A stretch of 64,000 bases of DNA from Octadecabacter dasysiphoniae (lineage in GTDB: Bacteria > Pseudomonadota > Alphaproteobacteria > Rhodobacterales > Rhodobacteraceae), in NCBI RefSeq assembly GCF_021532615.1, contig NZ_JAKGAQ010000001.1:1240001-1304000 (forward strand). The letters run 5' to 3'. Under the pieces are notes generated by a model that was given only the letters and a program-made list of their open reading frames with translations, made no database searches and was not told the DNA's origin. Positions 36,082 through 43,275 of this stretch are shown here, piece after piece. How positions within the stretch are numbered: position 1 is the stretch's first letter; each line of letters starts with the position of its first letter. The position numbers and the translations under genes were made by a program.

Positions 36082-36117
36082 GTTCATCTGACGTTCATGT
36101 CACTGACACGATCTATG
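36082..36117 (+). promoter_or_regulatory. PHO-box-like promoter of the EF-hand gene
   Basis: GTTCAT-CTGAC (36082) and GTTCAT-GTCAC (36093) are 11-bp direct repeats of the same kind as at 34504, followed by TCTATG (36112) as possible -10. It covers the ATG at 36097, arguing that translation of the EF-hand protein begins further downstream. Confidence 0.5.
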
Positions 36118-36159
36118 TCATTTGCCATCGTTAAGCCGTCTTGGATTGGGACATGGGAT

Positions 36160-36585
36160 ATGGATTTGGGTACGCCATTCTGTCGATTGAAGGATTGCGA
36201 TCAACAAAGAACGTGGGTGCGGGTTCGCCGCCTTGCCGCGGTTCTTGTTGCGTCAACGACACTTGTTTTCAGTCTTTCGAGCGAGGCGTCTGCCCAAACG
36301 GCCAGTTTTCGGTCCGTAGACACAAATGGTGACGGTGTCCTTGATCGCGAAGAACTTGAAGCGGCTTTCGGTCAGGCGGGCGCGCGCACCCTTCTTTCGA
36401 CATTGGATCGCAACAACGACGGCCTCATTACCATCCCTGAGCTTCGTGCAACGCAAGACGAGGACGAGCGGTCCCCGACCAGCCGCGATGATGATCGCAA
36501 TGATGATGATGACAGAAACGACAGTGATGACGATGATGATGATGATGATGATGATGATGACGACGGCGGTGACGATGATGATTAG
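36160..36585 (+). CDS. Exported EF-hand protein with poly-aspartate tail
   Basis: About 141 aa from ATG 36160; GTG 36217 is possible and ATG 36097 unlikely because a promoter overlaps it. A signal peptide (VRVRRLAAVLVASTTLVF, cleavage near ASAQ-TA) leads to an EF-hand pair with complete loops DTNGDGVLDREE and DRNNDGLITIPE. The last 50 residues are nearly only Asp with a few Arg, Asn and Gly. It should sit in the periplasm or outside and bind much Ca2+: two specific sites plus a polyanion tail. No enzymatic domain. Located directly after the polyphosphate polymerase gene. Confidence 0.8.
   Translation: MDLGTPFCRLKDCDQQRTWVRVRRLAAVLVASTTLVFSLSSEASAQTASFRSVDTNGDGVLDREELEAAFGQAGARTLLSTLDRNNDGLITIPELRATQDEDERSPTSRDDDRNDDDDRNDSDDDDDDDDDDDDDGGDDDD
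36532..36558 (+). repeat. (GAT)9 microsatellite encoding Asp
   Basis: Nine perfect GAT triplets inside the Asp tail of the EF-hand gene, flanked by further GAT/GAC codons. In-frame slippage would lengthen or shorten the acidic tail without a frameshift. Confidence 0.9.
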
Positions 36586-36645
36586 GCAGTTTGGCCAAGC
36601 GTTTCGTTTGGTGCTGTCACTTTCCCATCAGCTGCGCGTCAAACA

Positions 36646-36667
36646 GTTCATCTCTTGTTCACCTGAA
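36646..36667 (+). promoter_or_regulatory. Third GTTCAT-type 11-bp repeat site
   Basis: GTTCAT-CTCTT (36646) and GTTCAC-CTGAA (36657) repeat the 11-bp pattern of the sites at 34504 and 36082. They lie 90 bases before the P-loop gene. The downstream -10 is weak (CTTCAT at 36680). Confidence 0.4.
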
Positions 36668-36756
36668 TGAATGCGCGGCCTTCATTTGGTTTTGAAAGGG
36701 TTGTCACGTGGTGCTGGCAAAACGATCGCATCGAAACGCCCAAACGGAGCAATACA

Positions 36757-37821
36757 ATGACCTTATTCACCAACATTTCCCCATCGATGTGCGATGTCGC
36801 AAAATGGTCCTTCACGACCCGTCGTGTCGACCGTTCCGATGTCTGTGGCATATCCACACAGATGTCGTGCGCCACAGCCGGAGACTTGATCCTGTGCGAG
36901 ATCGCAGAGATCGGCCAGCACAAGAAAATTCAGCTTGCGGAACGCCGGGTTTCAATCAGCTACCCCGGTGATCTTGTGGTCCTGTGCCTTGGTGATCGCT
37001 ATGCGCCCGATCAGTTCCTTGCAAGTGCCATCATCGACGATGATCTGATTGATCTTGTTGCCGGTGGCGGCGTTGCCGGACGCGTCGACGCGGCACATGT
37101 CAGAATGGACGAACCAACCCGATTGAAGCCCCTTGGCCTTTTGACGGGGGCGAACGGTCAGGTCTTGAACGTTGATGATTATGCCCTGCAGCCCCTGCCC
37201 GCCAATGATCAGGTCACGGTGATTGGTGTGTTCGGCGCGTCCATGAATTCGGGCAAGACAACAGCGGCATCAAGCCTTGCCCATGGCCTGATCAAGTCGG
37301 GGTATTGTGTCGCGGGTGTCAAAGCGACGGGCACAGGGGCCTTCGGTGATTTCAACAGCTTTGAAGACGGCGGTGCCCCGGCCCTCGATTTTACAGATGT
37401 CGGGATGGCCACAACTTACCGCATGCCGCTTGACCGGATTGAACAGGGCTTTGATACGTTGGTGGCGACCGCGGCATCCAGAGGCGCCGAAGTGGTCGTG
37501 GTCGAGATTGCAGATGGTGTGTTTCAGCAGGAAACCCGCGCAATTCTGAAATCTTCACGGATCAAGGACCGCTTGGACGGTATTCTTTTCGCCGCACCTG
37601 ATGCGCTGAGCGCATTGGGGGGCGTGACTGTCTTGGAACGAGACGGGCTTCGCCCATTTGCGATTTCGGGCATGGTGAGCTGTTCACCCTTGGCGGCGGC
37701 GGAAGCCGCGGAAATCACCGCCCGCCCGATCTTGACCCGCGAAGATCTTTGGACACCAGAGAAAATAGAAACACATGTCGTGCCACTTATGCGCGACAGA
37801 TCGGCAAACGTGGCTGCATGA
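36757..37821 (+). CDS. P-loop protein (MobB/DUF1611-like)
   Basis: 354 aa from ATG 36757 (CGGAG upstream); the frame is open to 36667 without a ribosome site. Residues 1-150 form a domain with no recognised family (SFTTRRVDRSDVCGIS, SYPGDLVVLCLGDRYAPDQF). At 158-170 a Walker A VIGVFGASMNSGKTT starts a P-loop domain resembling MobB and the C-terminal part of DUF1611 proteins (GVKATGTGAFGD, VVVVEIADGVFQQET as Walker B region). An ATP/GTP-dependent role is likely; the substrate is unknown. Its stop overlaps the next ATG by four bases, tying it to the pseudo-ABC protein. Confidence 0.75.
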   Translation: MTLFTNISPSMCDVAKWSFTTRRVDRSDVCGISTQMSCATAGDLILCEIAEIGQHKKIQLAERRVSISYPGDLVVLCLGDRYAPDQFLASAIIDDDLIDLVAGGGVAGRVDAAHVRMDEPTRLKPLGLLTGANGQVLNVDDYALQPLPANDQVTVIGVFGASMNSGKTTAASSLAHGLIKSGYCVAGVKATGTGAFGDFNSFEDGGAPALDFTDVGMATTYRMPLDRIEQGFDTLVATAASRGAEVVVVEIADGVFQQETRAILKSSRIKDRLDGILFAAPDALSALGGVTVLERDGLRPFAISGMVSCSPLAAAEAAEITARPILTREDLWTPEKIETHVVPLMRDRSANVAA

Positions 37822-39338
37822 AACCCATCCCCCAAATGGCCACGGAGGATCGCGTCAAAGACGCGATCCTTATTATTTCTTGCGGTATTGCGCAGGCTGC
37901 TGCCCTTGCGGTGGCCGCATTTGCGACCCGCGATGCGTTTGCGGCCATTCACACCGGAACCCCGTTGGAAAGCGCGACCATTTTCGAACTGGCAGTGTCT
38001 GGTTTGGTGGCCGCTGCGTGCCTCTTTTTGTCGCGGCGCCGTGCCGAGGCGTTAGGTCAAAGCTACGCGAATTCTTTGCGCAAAGTGCTTTACCTCCAGA
38101 TTGCGAGGCTGCCGAAATTGCGACATGAAGAACGTCGTGTCGGCGCCCTATCCCTCAGGTTTGTCGGTGATCTGTCTGCCGCACGGCTTTGGTTTGGCCG
38201 CGGGTTGCCAGAGGTCTTGACCGCGCTTGTCGTGCTACCGAGCGCGATTGCAATTCTTTTCGCGCTTGATCCGGATTTGGCCCGGACTGGTCTTGTACCA
38301 CTTGGCATCGCCGTTTCGATTATGGGGATCATGTCATGGCATCTTGAACGCCGTCACCGCCAACTTAGACAGCGCCGCGCAAGCATCGCCATTTCGATGA
38401 TTGAACGGATCGCAATTGCACCCGAGCTGGACCTGATGGGGCGTACCGATAAGGAGCTGCGCGCATTGGACAGCCGAAGTGCCGCGCTGAGACACTCTGC
38501 GGTTCAAAGACGGGGACGCACGGCCGGTTTGCAGGCGATTTTGCAGGCGGGCGTCGCGATGTCGGGGTTGTCTTTGCTTTGGTTTGCGAATGGTCATGCG
38601 GTGGCGCCTGCGACGGTTGCCGCGTCCCTATCGGTGTTGGCGCTGGTTGCTTTGCCGCTTGGGTCATTGGCAAGCGCGTGGGACCAATATTGCGCATGGC
38701 GGGTCGCCCGAGAGAAGGCCCAAAATCTGCTGAACGAACGCCCCCTTTCGAGGCGCTCAAGCTCAAGCCGTGAACCGGTCTCGGTCGATGTGACCGGTTT
38801 GCAGGGCGGCCATCCGGTTGCGTTTCGCGCTGCGGCTGGAAGCGTTGCGAAATTGGAAGGTCCGGCTGCTGCGGTGGTGGCGCGCTGCATCTCGGGCTTG
38901 GACCTTCTGGCGGATGTAGAAGTCTCGTTTGACGGATCGGCGACCACGCGCCCACGGATCGCGCATATCGGGTCTGAACATGTTGGTCTGCAAGGAAGCC
39001 TGCGGCGGTCCGTCACGATGATGTGCAGGACACGTCCATCGGACGCTAAGATTGAAAATGTGTTGGGCGACTTTGGTTTGGCAGATTTACTGCGTCATCC
39101 GAAGTGGCTGGACCAGCGCGTTTTTGCAGGCGGGAAAGGTCTTTCGGAGATGCAAACCCTGCGCGTCGATTTTGCCCGCGCGGTTCTTGGAAAGGTTGAT
39201 CTTATCGTAATTTCCTCAATCCGCTGGAAGGCCGATCCAGACCAGCAAGGCCTGCTGACGACCTTGCGACGCTTGACACCCGCCACGGTAATACTGGCTG
39301 ATGCTTACACCAAAACTCAACACACCGAGGCACTTTGA
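37818..39338 (+). CDS. ABC-exporter-like protein with degenerate ATPase domain
   Basis: 506 aa. The N-terminal 300 residues form an ABC exporter type membrane domain of about six helices (ILIISCGIAQAAALAVAAFA, VLTALVVLPSAIAILFAL, GLVPLGIAVSIMGIMSW, VAASLSVLALVALPLGSLA). The C-terminal part aligns by eye with an ABC nucleotide-binding domain, but key motifs are lost: Walker A reads KLEGPAAAVVARCISGL (no GKS/T), the signature GLSEMQTLRVDFARAVL (not LSGGQ), Walker B VDLIVISSI (no DE) and the H-loop TVILADAYT (no His). The frame is open and gene order coupled, so this is a conserved-looking pseudo-ATPase, not a decayed pseudogene. It may act with the preceding P-loop protein. Confidence 0.75.
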   Translation: MKPIPQMATEDRVKDAILIISCGIAQAAALAVAAFATRDAFAAIHTGTPLESATIFELAVSGLVAAACLFLSRRRAEALGQSYANSLRKVLYLQIARLPKLRHEERRVGALSLRFVGDLSAARLWFGRGLPEVLTALVVLPSAIAILFALDPDLARTGLVPLGIAVSIMGIMSWHLERRHRQLRQRRASIAISMIERIAIAPELDLMGRTDKELRALDSRSAALRHSAVQRRGRTAGLQAILQAGVAMSGLSLLWFANGHAVAPATVAASLSVLALVALPLGSLASAWDQYCAWRVAREKAQNLLNERPLSRRSSSSREPVSVDVTGLQGGHPVAFRAAAGSVAKLEGPAAAVVARCISGLDLLADVEVSFDGSATTRPRIAHIGSEHVGLQGSLRRSVTMMCRTRPSDAKIENVLGDFGLADLLRHPKWLDQRVFAGGKGLSEMQTLRVDFARAVLGKVDLIVISSIRWKADPDQQGLLTTLRRLTPATVILADAYTKTQHTEAL

Positions 39339-39339
39339 T

Positions 39340-40890
39340 ATGCGCTCATCTGCTCTTTTTGGAATTTATTCGCTGGTCATTGTCAGTCTGGTGGTCGGGA
39401 TGGCCGTCTTGACGCTGTATAGCCTTGAAAAATCGCGGTGGTGGGATGCGAGAACGCAACTGGCCCAGGAATCCCATGCGTTGCACCTGAAGTTGGAGGC
39501 GAATTTGTATCGCCTTTTTAAGCAACACGGTGATGTGCTGCTGATCGGGGATCGCGACGGAGGTGCCGCTGTCACGGAGCTGCGCGCCAAGATTGACCGA
39601 AATCTAGACGATATTCGCAATGTTATCGCCCGCGAAATCCAGATGGTTGGCGACGAAGAGATCGAAGAGCTTGAACTGCTAGATGAAATTGAAAACGACA
39701 TTCGATCGGTGAATGCCGTGATCGCAACACTGACGACTTCGGGTGAGCCGATTGAAACGTTCATCCAGATCGAACGCCTTGCCGGACTGCTGGACGGTGA
39801 CATCGATGATGAGCTTGATCGCAAGATCAACGCGGCCCTCGAAGAGGAAATCGAAGAAGTTGAAGAAGTTCTGGAAGAGGCCGCGGCCTTTCGGAATTGG
39901 AACACGAGGTTGGTCTATGTCATTTTGCTGGTGGCGGCTGTGACTTTTTTCGTGGCGCTGCTGTCATTCAGCAGTCAGATACGCCAGCCGATCATTCGAT
40001 TGCAAAACGGCGTCAACCGATTGCGGGACGCCGATTATTCCGAACCGGTGTATCTGGGAGGGAGCCGCGAATTCAAAGATTTGGGGACGGTTCTGAACCA
40101 AATGGCCGAACAACTGAAGGAGAGAGAGCTTAGTCGTGTGGAGCAACAAAAACACCTCGAAGAGACAGTCGCGGCGCGAACGTCCGAGTTGCAAGAGTTG
40201 GTCGACAAGCTTGAGATTGGTGAAGAAAACCGAAAACAGCTTATGGCCGATATCAGCCACGAACTGAGGACCCCCTTGGCCATTATCCTTGGCGAGGCCG
40301 ACGTCACCCTACGAACGGCTGGAACGCTGAGTGACGATGTTTCGGATGCCTTTGCGCGGATACGTGAATCCGCCAAGCACACGAACCAGATCGTTGATGA
40401 TATGCTTACGGTGGCGCGCTATGAAGCCGGTCAACTTCGGCTGGACCGCAAGGAGATTGACCTGAACAAGGTCGTCAAGGATGCCGTTTCCATGTTCCCC
40501 GGAAAAGTAAATGTTTCGACGTCGAAAGTGGCTATGAAGACCCAAGTCGACGAAGTGCGCCTGCGTCAGGCGGTTCTGGCATTGCTGCAAAACGCGCGGC
40601 GCTATGGTGGCCCCAAAATATCAGTGGATCTGAGCGAGACCGCAAGGGCATACGTTATCGCCATCGAGGATGATGGCCCGGGTCTGAGCGCAAATGAGAA
40701 ATCGCAAGCCTTTGAGAGGTTTTTCAGAGGGTCCAACGCTGCGGGGCAAGGTGTTGAAGGCAGCGGGCTTGGCCTTCCTGTCGTTAAATCCATTGTAGAA
40801 GCGCATAAAGGCACTGTTGTGCTTCTTGACCGAGAGGACACGGGGTTGCGCGTTGTTATCGAATTGCCAAAGGAGTTGCGCGGGACATGA
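39340..40890 (+). CDS. Membrane sensor histidine kinase with acidic sensor domain
   Basis: 516 aa from ATG 39340 (CGAGG upstream; ATG 39301 lacks a ribosome site). TM1 at about 5-27, TM2 at about 188-210, HAMP, then DHp with SHELRTPL (phospho-His about 306) and an ATPase domain with NARRYGG, DDGPGLS and GSGLGL. The periplasmic domain is long, helical and very acidic (EEIEELELLDEIEND, DDELDRKINAALEEEIEEVEEVLEEAA), which could bind divalent cations or sense polyamines. The cognate regulator follows with a four-base overlap. Stop of the preceding gene is one base upstream. Confidence 0.9.
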   Translation: MRSSALFGIYSLVIVSLVVGMAVLTLYSLEKSRWWDARTQLAQESHALHLKLEANLYRLFKQHGDVLLIGDRDGGAAVTELRAKIDRNLDDIRNVIAREIQMVGDEEIEELELLDEIENDIRSVNAVIATLTTSGEPIETFIQIERLAGLLDGDIDDELDRKINAALEEEIEEVEEVLEEAAAFRNWNTRLVYVILLVAAVTFFVALLSFSSQIRQPIIRLQNGVNRLRDADYSEPVYLGGSREFKDLGTVLNQMAEQLKERELSRVEQQKHLEETVAARTSELQELVDKLEIGEENRKQLMADISHELRTPLAIILGEADVTLRTAGTLSDDVSDAFARIRESAKHTNQIVDDMLTVARYEAGQLRLDRKEIDLNKVVKDAVSMFPGKVNVSTSKVAMKTQVDEVRLRQAVLALLQNARRYGGPKISVDLSETARAYVIAIEDDGPGLSANEKSQAFERFFRGSNAAGQGVEGSGLGLPVVKSIVEAHKGTVVLLDREDTGLRVVIELPKELRGT

Positions 40891-41558
40891 ATATCCTACT
40901 TGTGGAAGATGAAGTACGGGTCGCGGATTTTGTCCGCAGGGGGCTATCGGCGGAAGGCTGGTCGGTAGATCATGCGGCGGACGGGGAAGATGCTCTCGAA
41001 CTGGCGGCGATCAATTCATACGACGTTATTTTGTTGGACTTGATGTTGCCGGGAATTCAAGGCCAAGACGTCTGTCGCAAGTTGCGTGCGCGCAAAACGA
41101 AGACGCCCATCTTGATGCTGACCGCACTTGATAGCCCCGAAGAAAAGGTTGCAGGGTTGCGCATCGGTGCGGACGATTATCTGCCAAAGCCATTTGATTT
41201 TGATGAGCTTATAGCCCGCGTCGAAGCGCTGCACCGGCGGGCAAGTGGATATGCCCAAGATGCAAACGACACCATCATTTCCAGTGGTGCCCTGACGTTT
41301 GATCGGGAATCCTTGCAGGTGATGGTCGATGACACCGAGGTTGAACTGTCAAAGAAAGAGCGTGATCTGTTGCTGCTATTCCTGACAAACCTTGGTCGGG
41401 TTTTATCACGAGAACGCATTTTGAACGCAGTTTGGGGGCTGAACGCGGATCCTCTTACGAATGTCGTTGATGTTTATGTTGGCCGTTTGCGCCGAAAGAT
41501 CGGAAGCGAGGGCAAGCGCATCGTGACCTTGCGCCATGTCGGATATCGCATGACCTGA
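40887..41558 (+). CDS. OmpR/PhoB-family response regulator
   Basis: 223 aa. Receiver domain with acidic pocket EDE (7-9), phospho-acceptor Asp51 in ILLDLMLPG, Thr in LTALD and Lys in LPKPFD. C-terminal winged helix of the OmpR/PhoB type (LSKKERDLLLLFLTNLGRVLSRERILNAVWG, VDVYVGRLRRKI). ATG overlaps the kinase stop by four bases. Regulators of this class bind head-to-tail direct repeats with 10-11 bp period, so it is a direct candidate, besides PhoB, for the GTTCAT repeat sites at 34504, 36082 and 36646. Confidence 0.94.
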   Translation: MNILLVEDEVRVADFVRRGLSAEGWSVDHAADGEDALELAAINSYDVILLDLMLPGIQGQDVCRKLRARKTKTPILMLTALDSPEEKVAGLRIGADDYLPKPFDFDELIARVEALHRRASGYAQDANDTIISSGALTFDRESLQVMVDDTEVELSKKERDLLLLFLTNLGRVLSRERILNAVWGLNADPLTNVVDVYVGRLRRKIGSEGKRIVTLRHVGYRMT

Positions 41559-41638
41559 TGTGTTAGCGGCATTCCAATCCCGCGGCGATCCTGTTTGGGC
41601 CCACCGCGGATGGAAGTGGCTTGATCGGCCTTCAATTT

Positions 41639-41657
41639 TGTATACACCGTGTATACA
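41639..41657. promoter_or_regulatory. Palindromic GntR operator
   Basis: TGTATACAC-C-GTGTATACA is a perfect 19-bp palindrome made of two copies of the 8-bp palindrome TGTATACA centred 11 bases apart. It ends 15 bases before the GntR gene's start, just ahead of its GGAGG site, an ideal autorepressor position. Confidence 0.75.
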
Positions 41658-41672
41658 TCAATTGGAGGTCAC

Positions 41673-42377
41673 ATGCCCCGCTTTACGAAACTGGATTGTT
41701 TGAACGATCTGCGCCGCCGCATTTTATCGACGGAACTGGAACCCGGTCTTGATCTGGATGAGGCTGGGTTGTCGGAACACTATGCGATGTCGCGCACGCC
41801 CCTGCGCGAGGTTTTGCAGCGCCTTCAGGGTGAAGGTTGCGTGGTCATGAGCGAAAACAGAGGTGCGAAAGTTGCGTCGATGGACGTCAGCGTTTTGCGC
41901 ACATTTTTTCAAACGGCGCCGATGGTCTATGCCAATATTGCCCGACTGGCCTGTGAAAACCGCAAGGCCGCGCAGCTGGACGATCTGAAACAGGCGCAGA
42001 TGGCCTTTGCCAAAGCGGCCAAGGCATCAAATGCCGCCGAGGCCGCGTTGGCCAATCACCGATTTCACGCGCTGATTGGCGAGATGGCCCATAACACCTA
42101 CCTGTTCGCATCCCTTGCGCGGCTGCAAATCGACCACACCCGAATGAGCCAGACATTCTATCGCCCTGCCGCGCCCGCCGAAACGATGCTGGTTCTCAAG
42201 GCGATTGAACAGCACGACGCGATGATTGCCGCGATCGAGGCCCGCGAAGGTGCGCTGGCGATCGATCTGACCCTGCAACATTGGGATCTGAGCCGTGACC
42301 AGATGGAGCGTTTTGTGCGCCCCGACCCCCTGCCCGTTCACGTTATTTCATTAAAGGACCGCCGCAATGCAATTTGA
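41673..42377 (+). CDS. GntR-family (FCD) transcription regulator
   Basis: 234 aa from ATG 41673 (GGAGGTCAC upstream). N-terminal winged helix (LNDLRRRILSTELEPGLDLDEAGLSEHYAMSRTPLREVLQRLQ) and C-terminal FCD domain with metal-type ligands (NHRFHALIGEMAHNTYL, EQHDAMIAAIE). It overlaps the following DHDPS-family gene by 11 bases and leads the operon, so it most likely autoregulates and controls the methylamine/betaine-type catabolic genes, releasing DNA when the pathway substrate binds FCD. Confidence 0.93.
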   Translation: MPRFTKLDCLNDLRRRILSTELEPGLDLDEAGLSEHYAMSRTPLREVLQRLQGEGCVVMSENRGAKVASMDVSVLRTFFQTAPMVYANIARLACENRKAAQLDDLKQAQMAFAKAAKASNAAEAALANHRFHALIGEMAHNTYLFASLARLQIDHTRMSQTFYRPAAPAETMLVLKAIEQHDAMIAAIEAREGALAIDLTLQHWDLSRDQMERFVRPDPLPVHVISLKDRRNAI

Positions 42378-43275
42378 AGGCATTTATACGCCGCTCGTGA
42401 CGCCGTACCGGACTGATTTTTCATTGAGCGAAGGGGCGCTGGCGCAAACCGTGGAACATCTGATTGATGCGGGTGTTCATGGGATTATCGTCGCGGGATC
42501 AACGGGCGAATACTACGCCCAGACCACCGAAGAACGCCTCGATATGATGACGCGGTGCGCGGGGCTGATCAAAGGCCGCGTGCCGATGATCGTGGGAACG
42601 GGTGCCATTCGCACCGAAGACAGCGTGATGTTTGCCCAAGCGGCCAAAGCTGCGGGTGCGGATGCGTTGTTGGTGGCCACCCCGCCCTACGCCTACCCCA
42701 CGGGGCGCGAAATCGCGCTGCATGCCCTAGCCGTGGATCGCGCCGCGAACCTGCCGATCATGTTGTACAACTACCCCGGCCGGATGTCGGTCAACATGGA
42801 CGAAGAGTGTTTGGATCGTTTGGGGCGGTCCCCGAATTTCTGCGCGATCAAGGAAAGTTCCGGGGATATCAACCGCTTGCATATGATGGCGCGGGATTAT
42901 CCGCATATCGCGCTTAGCTGTGGAATGGACGATCAGGCGTTGGAATTCTTTGCGTGGGGCGCGCGGTCTTGGGTGTGTGCCGGATCGAACTTTGCGCCCG
43001 AAGCCCATATCGCGCTGTATCAGGCCTGCGCCGTTGAGGGTGATTTTACCAAAGGCCGCGCGATCATGTCGGCGATGCTGCCGCTGATGCGGGTTCTCGA
43101 ACAGGGTGGGAAATTTGTGCAATGCATTAAATACGGGCTGACCTTGCGCGGCATTGATGCAGGGCCGCCGCGCAAGCCGCTGCAACCCCTCAATAAGGAT
43201 GACAAACGCGAATTGGGCGAGGTCATTCGAACCATGAATACAACCATTTCTACCATTACGGGGGCGACCACATGA
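42367..43275 (+). CDS. DHDPS/N-acetylneuraminate lyase family protein
   Basis: 302 aa class I aldolase/deaminase fold. GSTGEYYAQTTEERLDMM, Tyr in YNYPGRMSVNM and Schiff-base Lys in FCAIKESSGD are intact. The family includes dihydrodipicolinate synthase, keto-acid lyases and the deaminase of hydroxyproline catabolism (1-pyrroline-4-hydroxy-2-carboxylate deaminase). Its place with an aldehyde dehydrogenase, a FAD amine oxidase and an MttB-type methyltransferase argues for a catabolic lyase or deaminase rather than lysine synthesis. Confidence 0.88.
   Translation: MQFEGIYTPLVTPYRTDFSLSEGALAQTVEHLIDAGVHGIIVAGSTGEYYAQTTEERLDMMTRCAGLIKGRVPMIVGTGAIRTEDSVMFAQAAKAAGADALLVATPPYAYPTGREIALHALAVDRAANLPIMLYNYPGRMSVNMDEECLDRLGRSPNFCAIKESSGDINRLHMMARDYPHIALSCGMDDQALEFFAWGARSWVCAGSNFAPEAHIALYQACAVEGDFTKGRAIMSAMLPLMRVLEQGGKFVQCIKYGLTLRGIDAGPPRKPLQPLNKDDKRELGEVIRTMNTTISTITGATT

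Noticed and set aside
36097..36159. ATG 36097 as start of the EF-hand protein
   Set aside because: It lies inside the second unit of the PHO-box-like repeat, lacks a ribosome site, and would put an odd stretch before the signal peptide.
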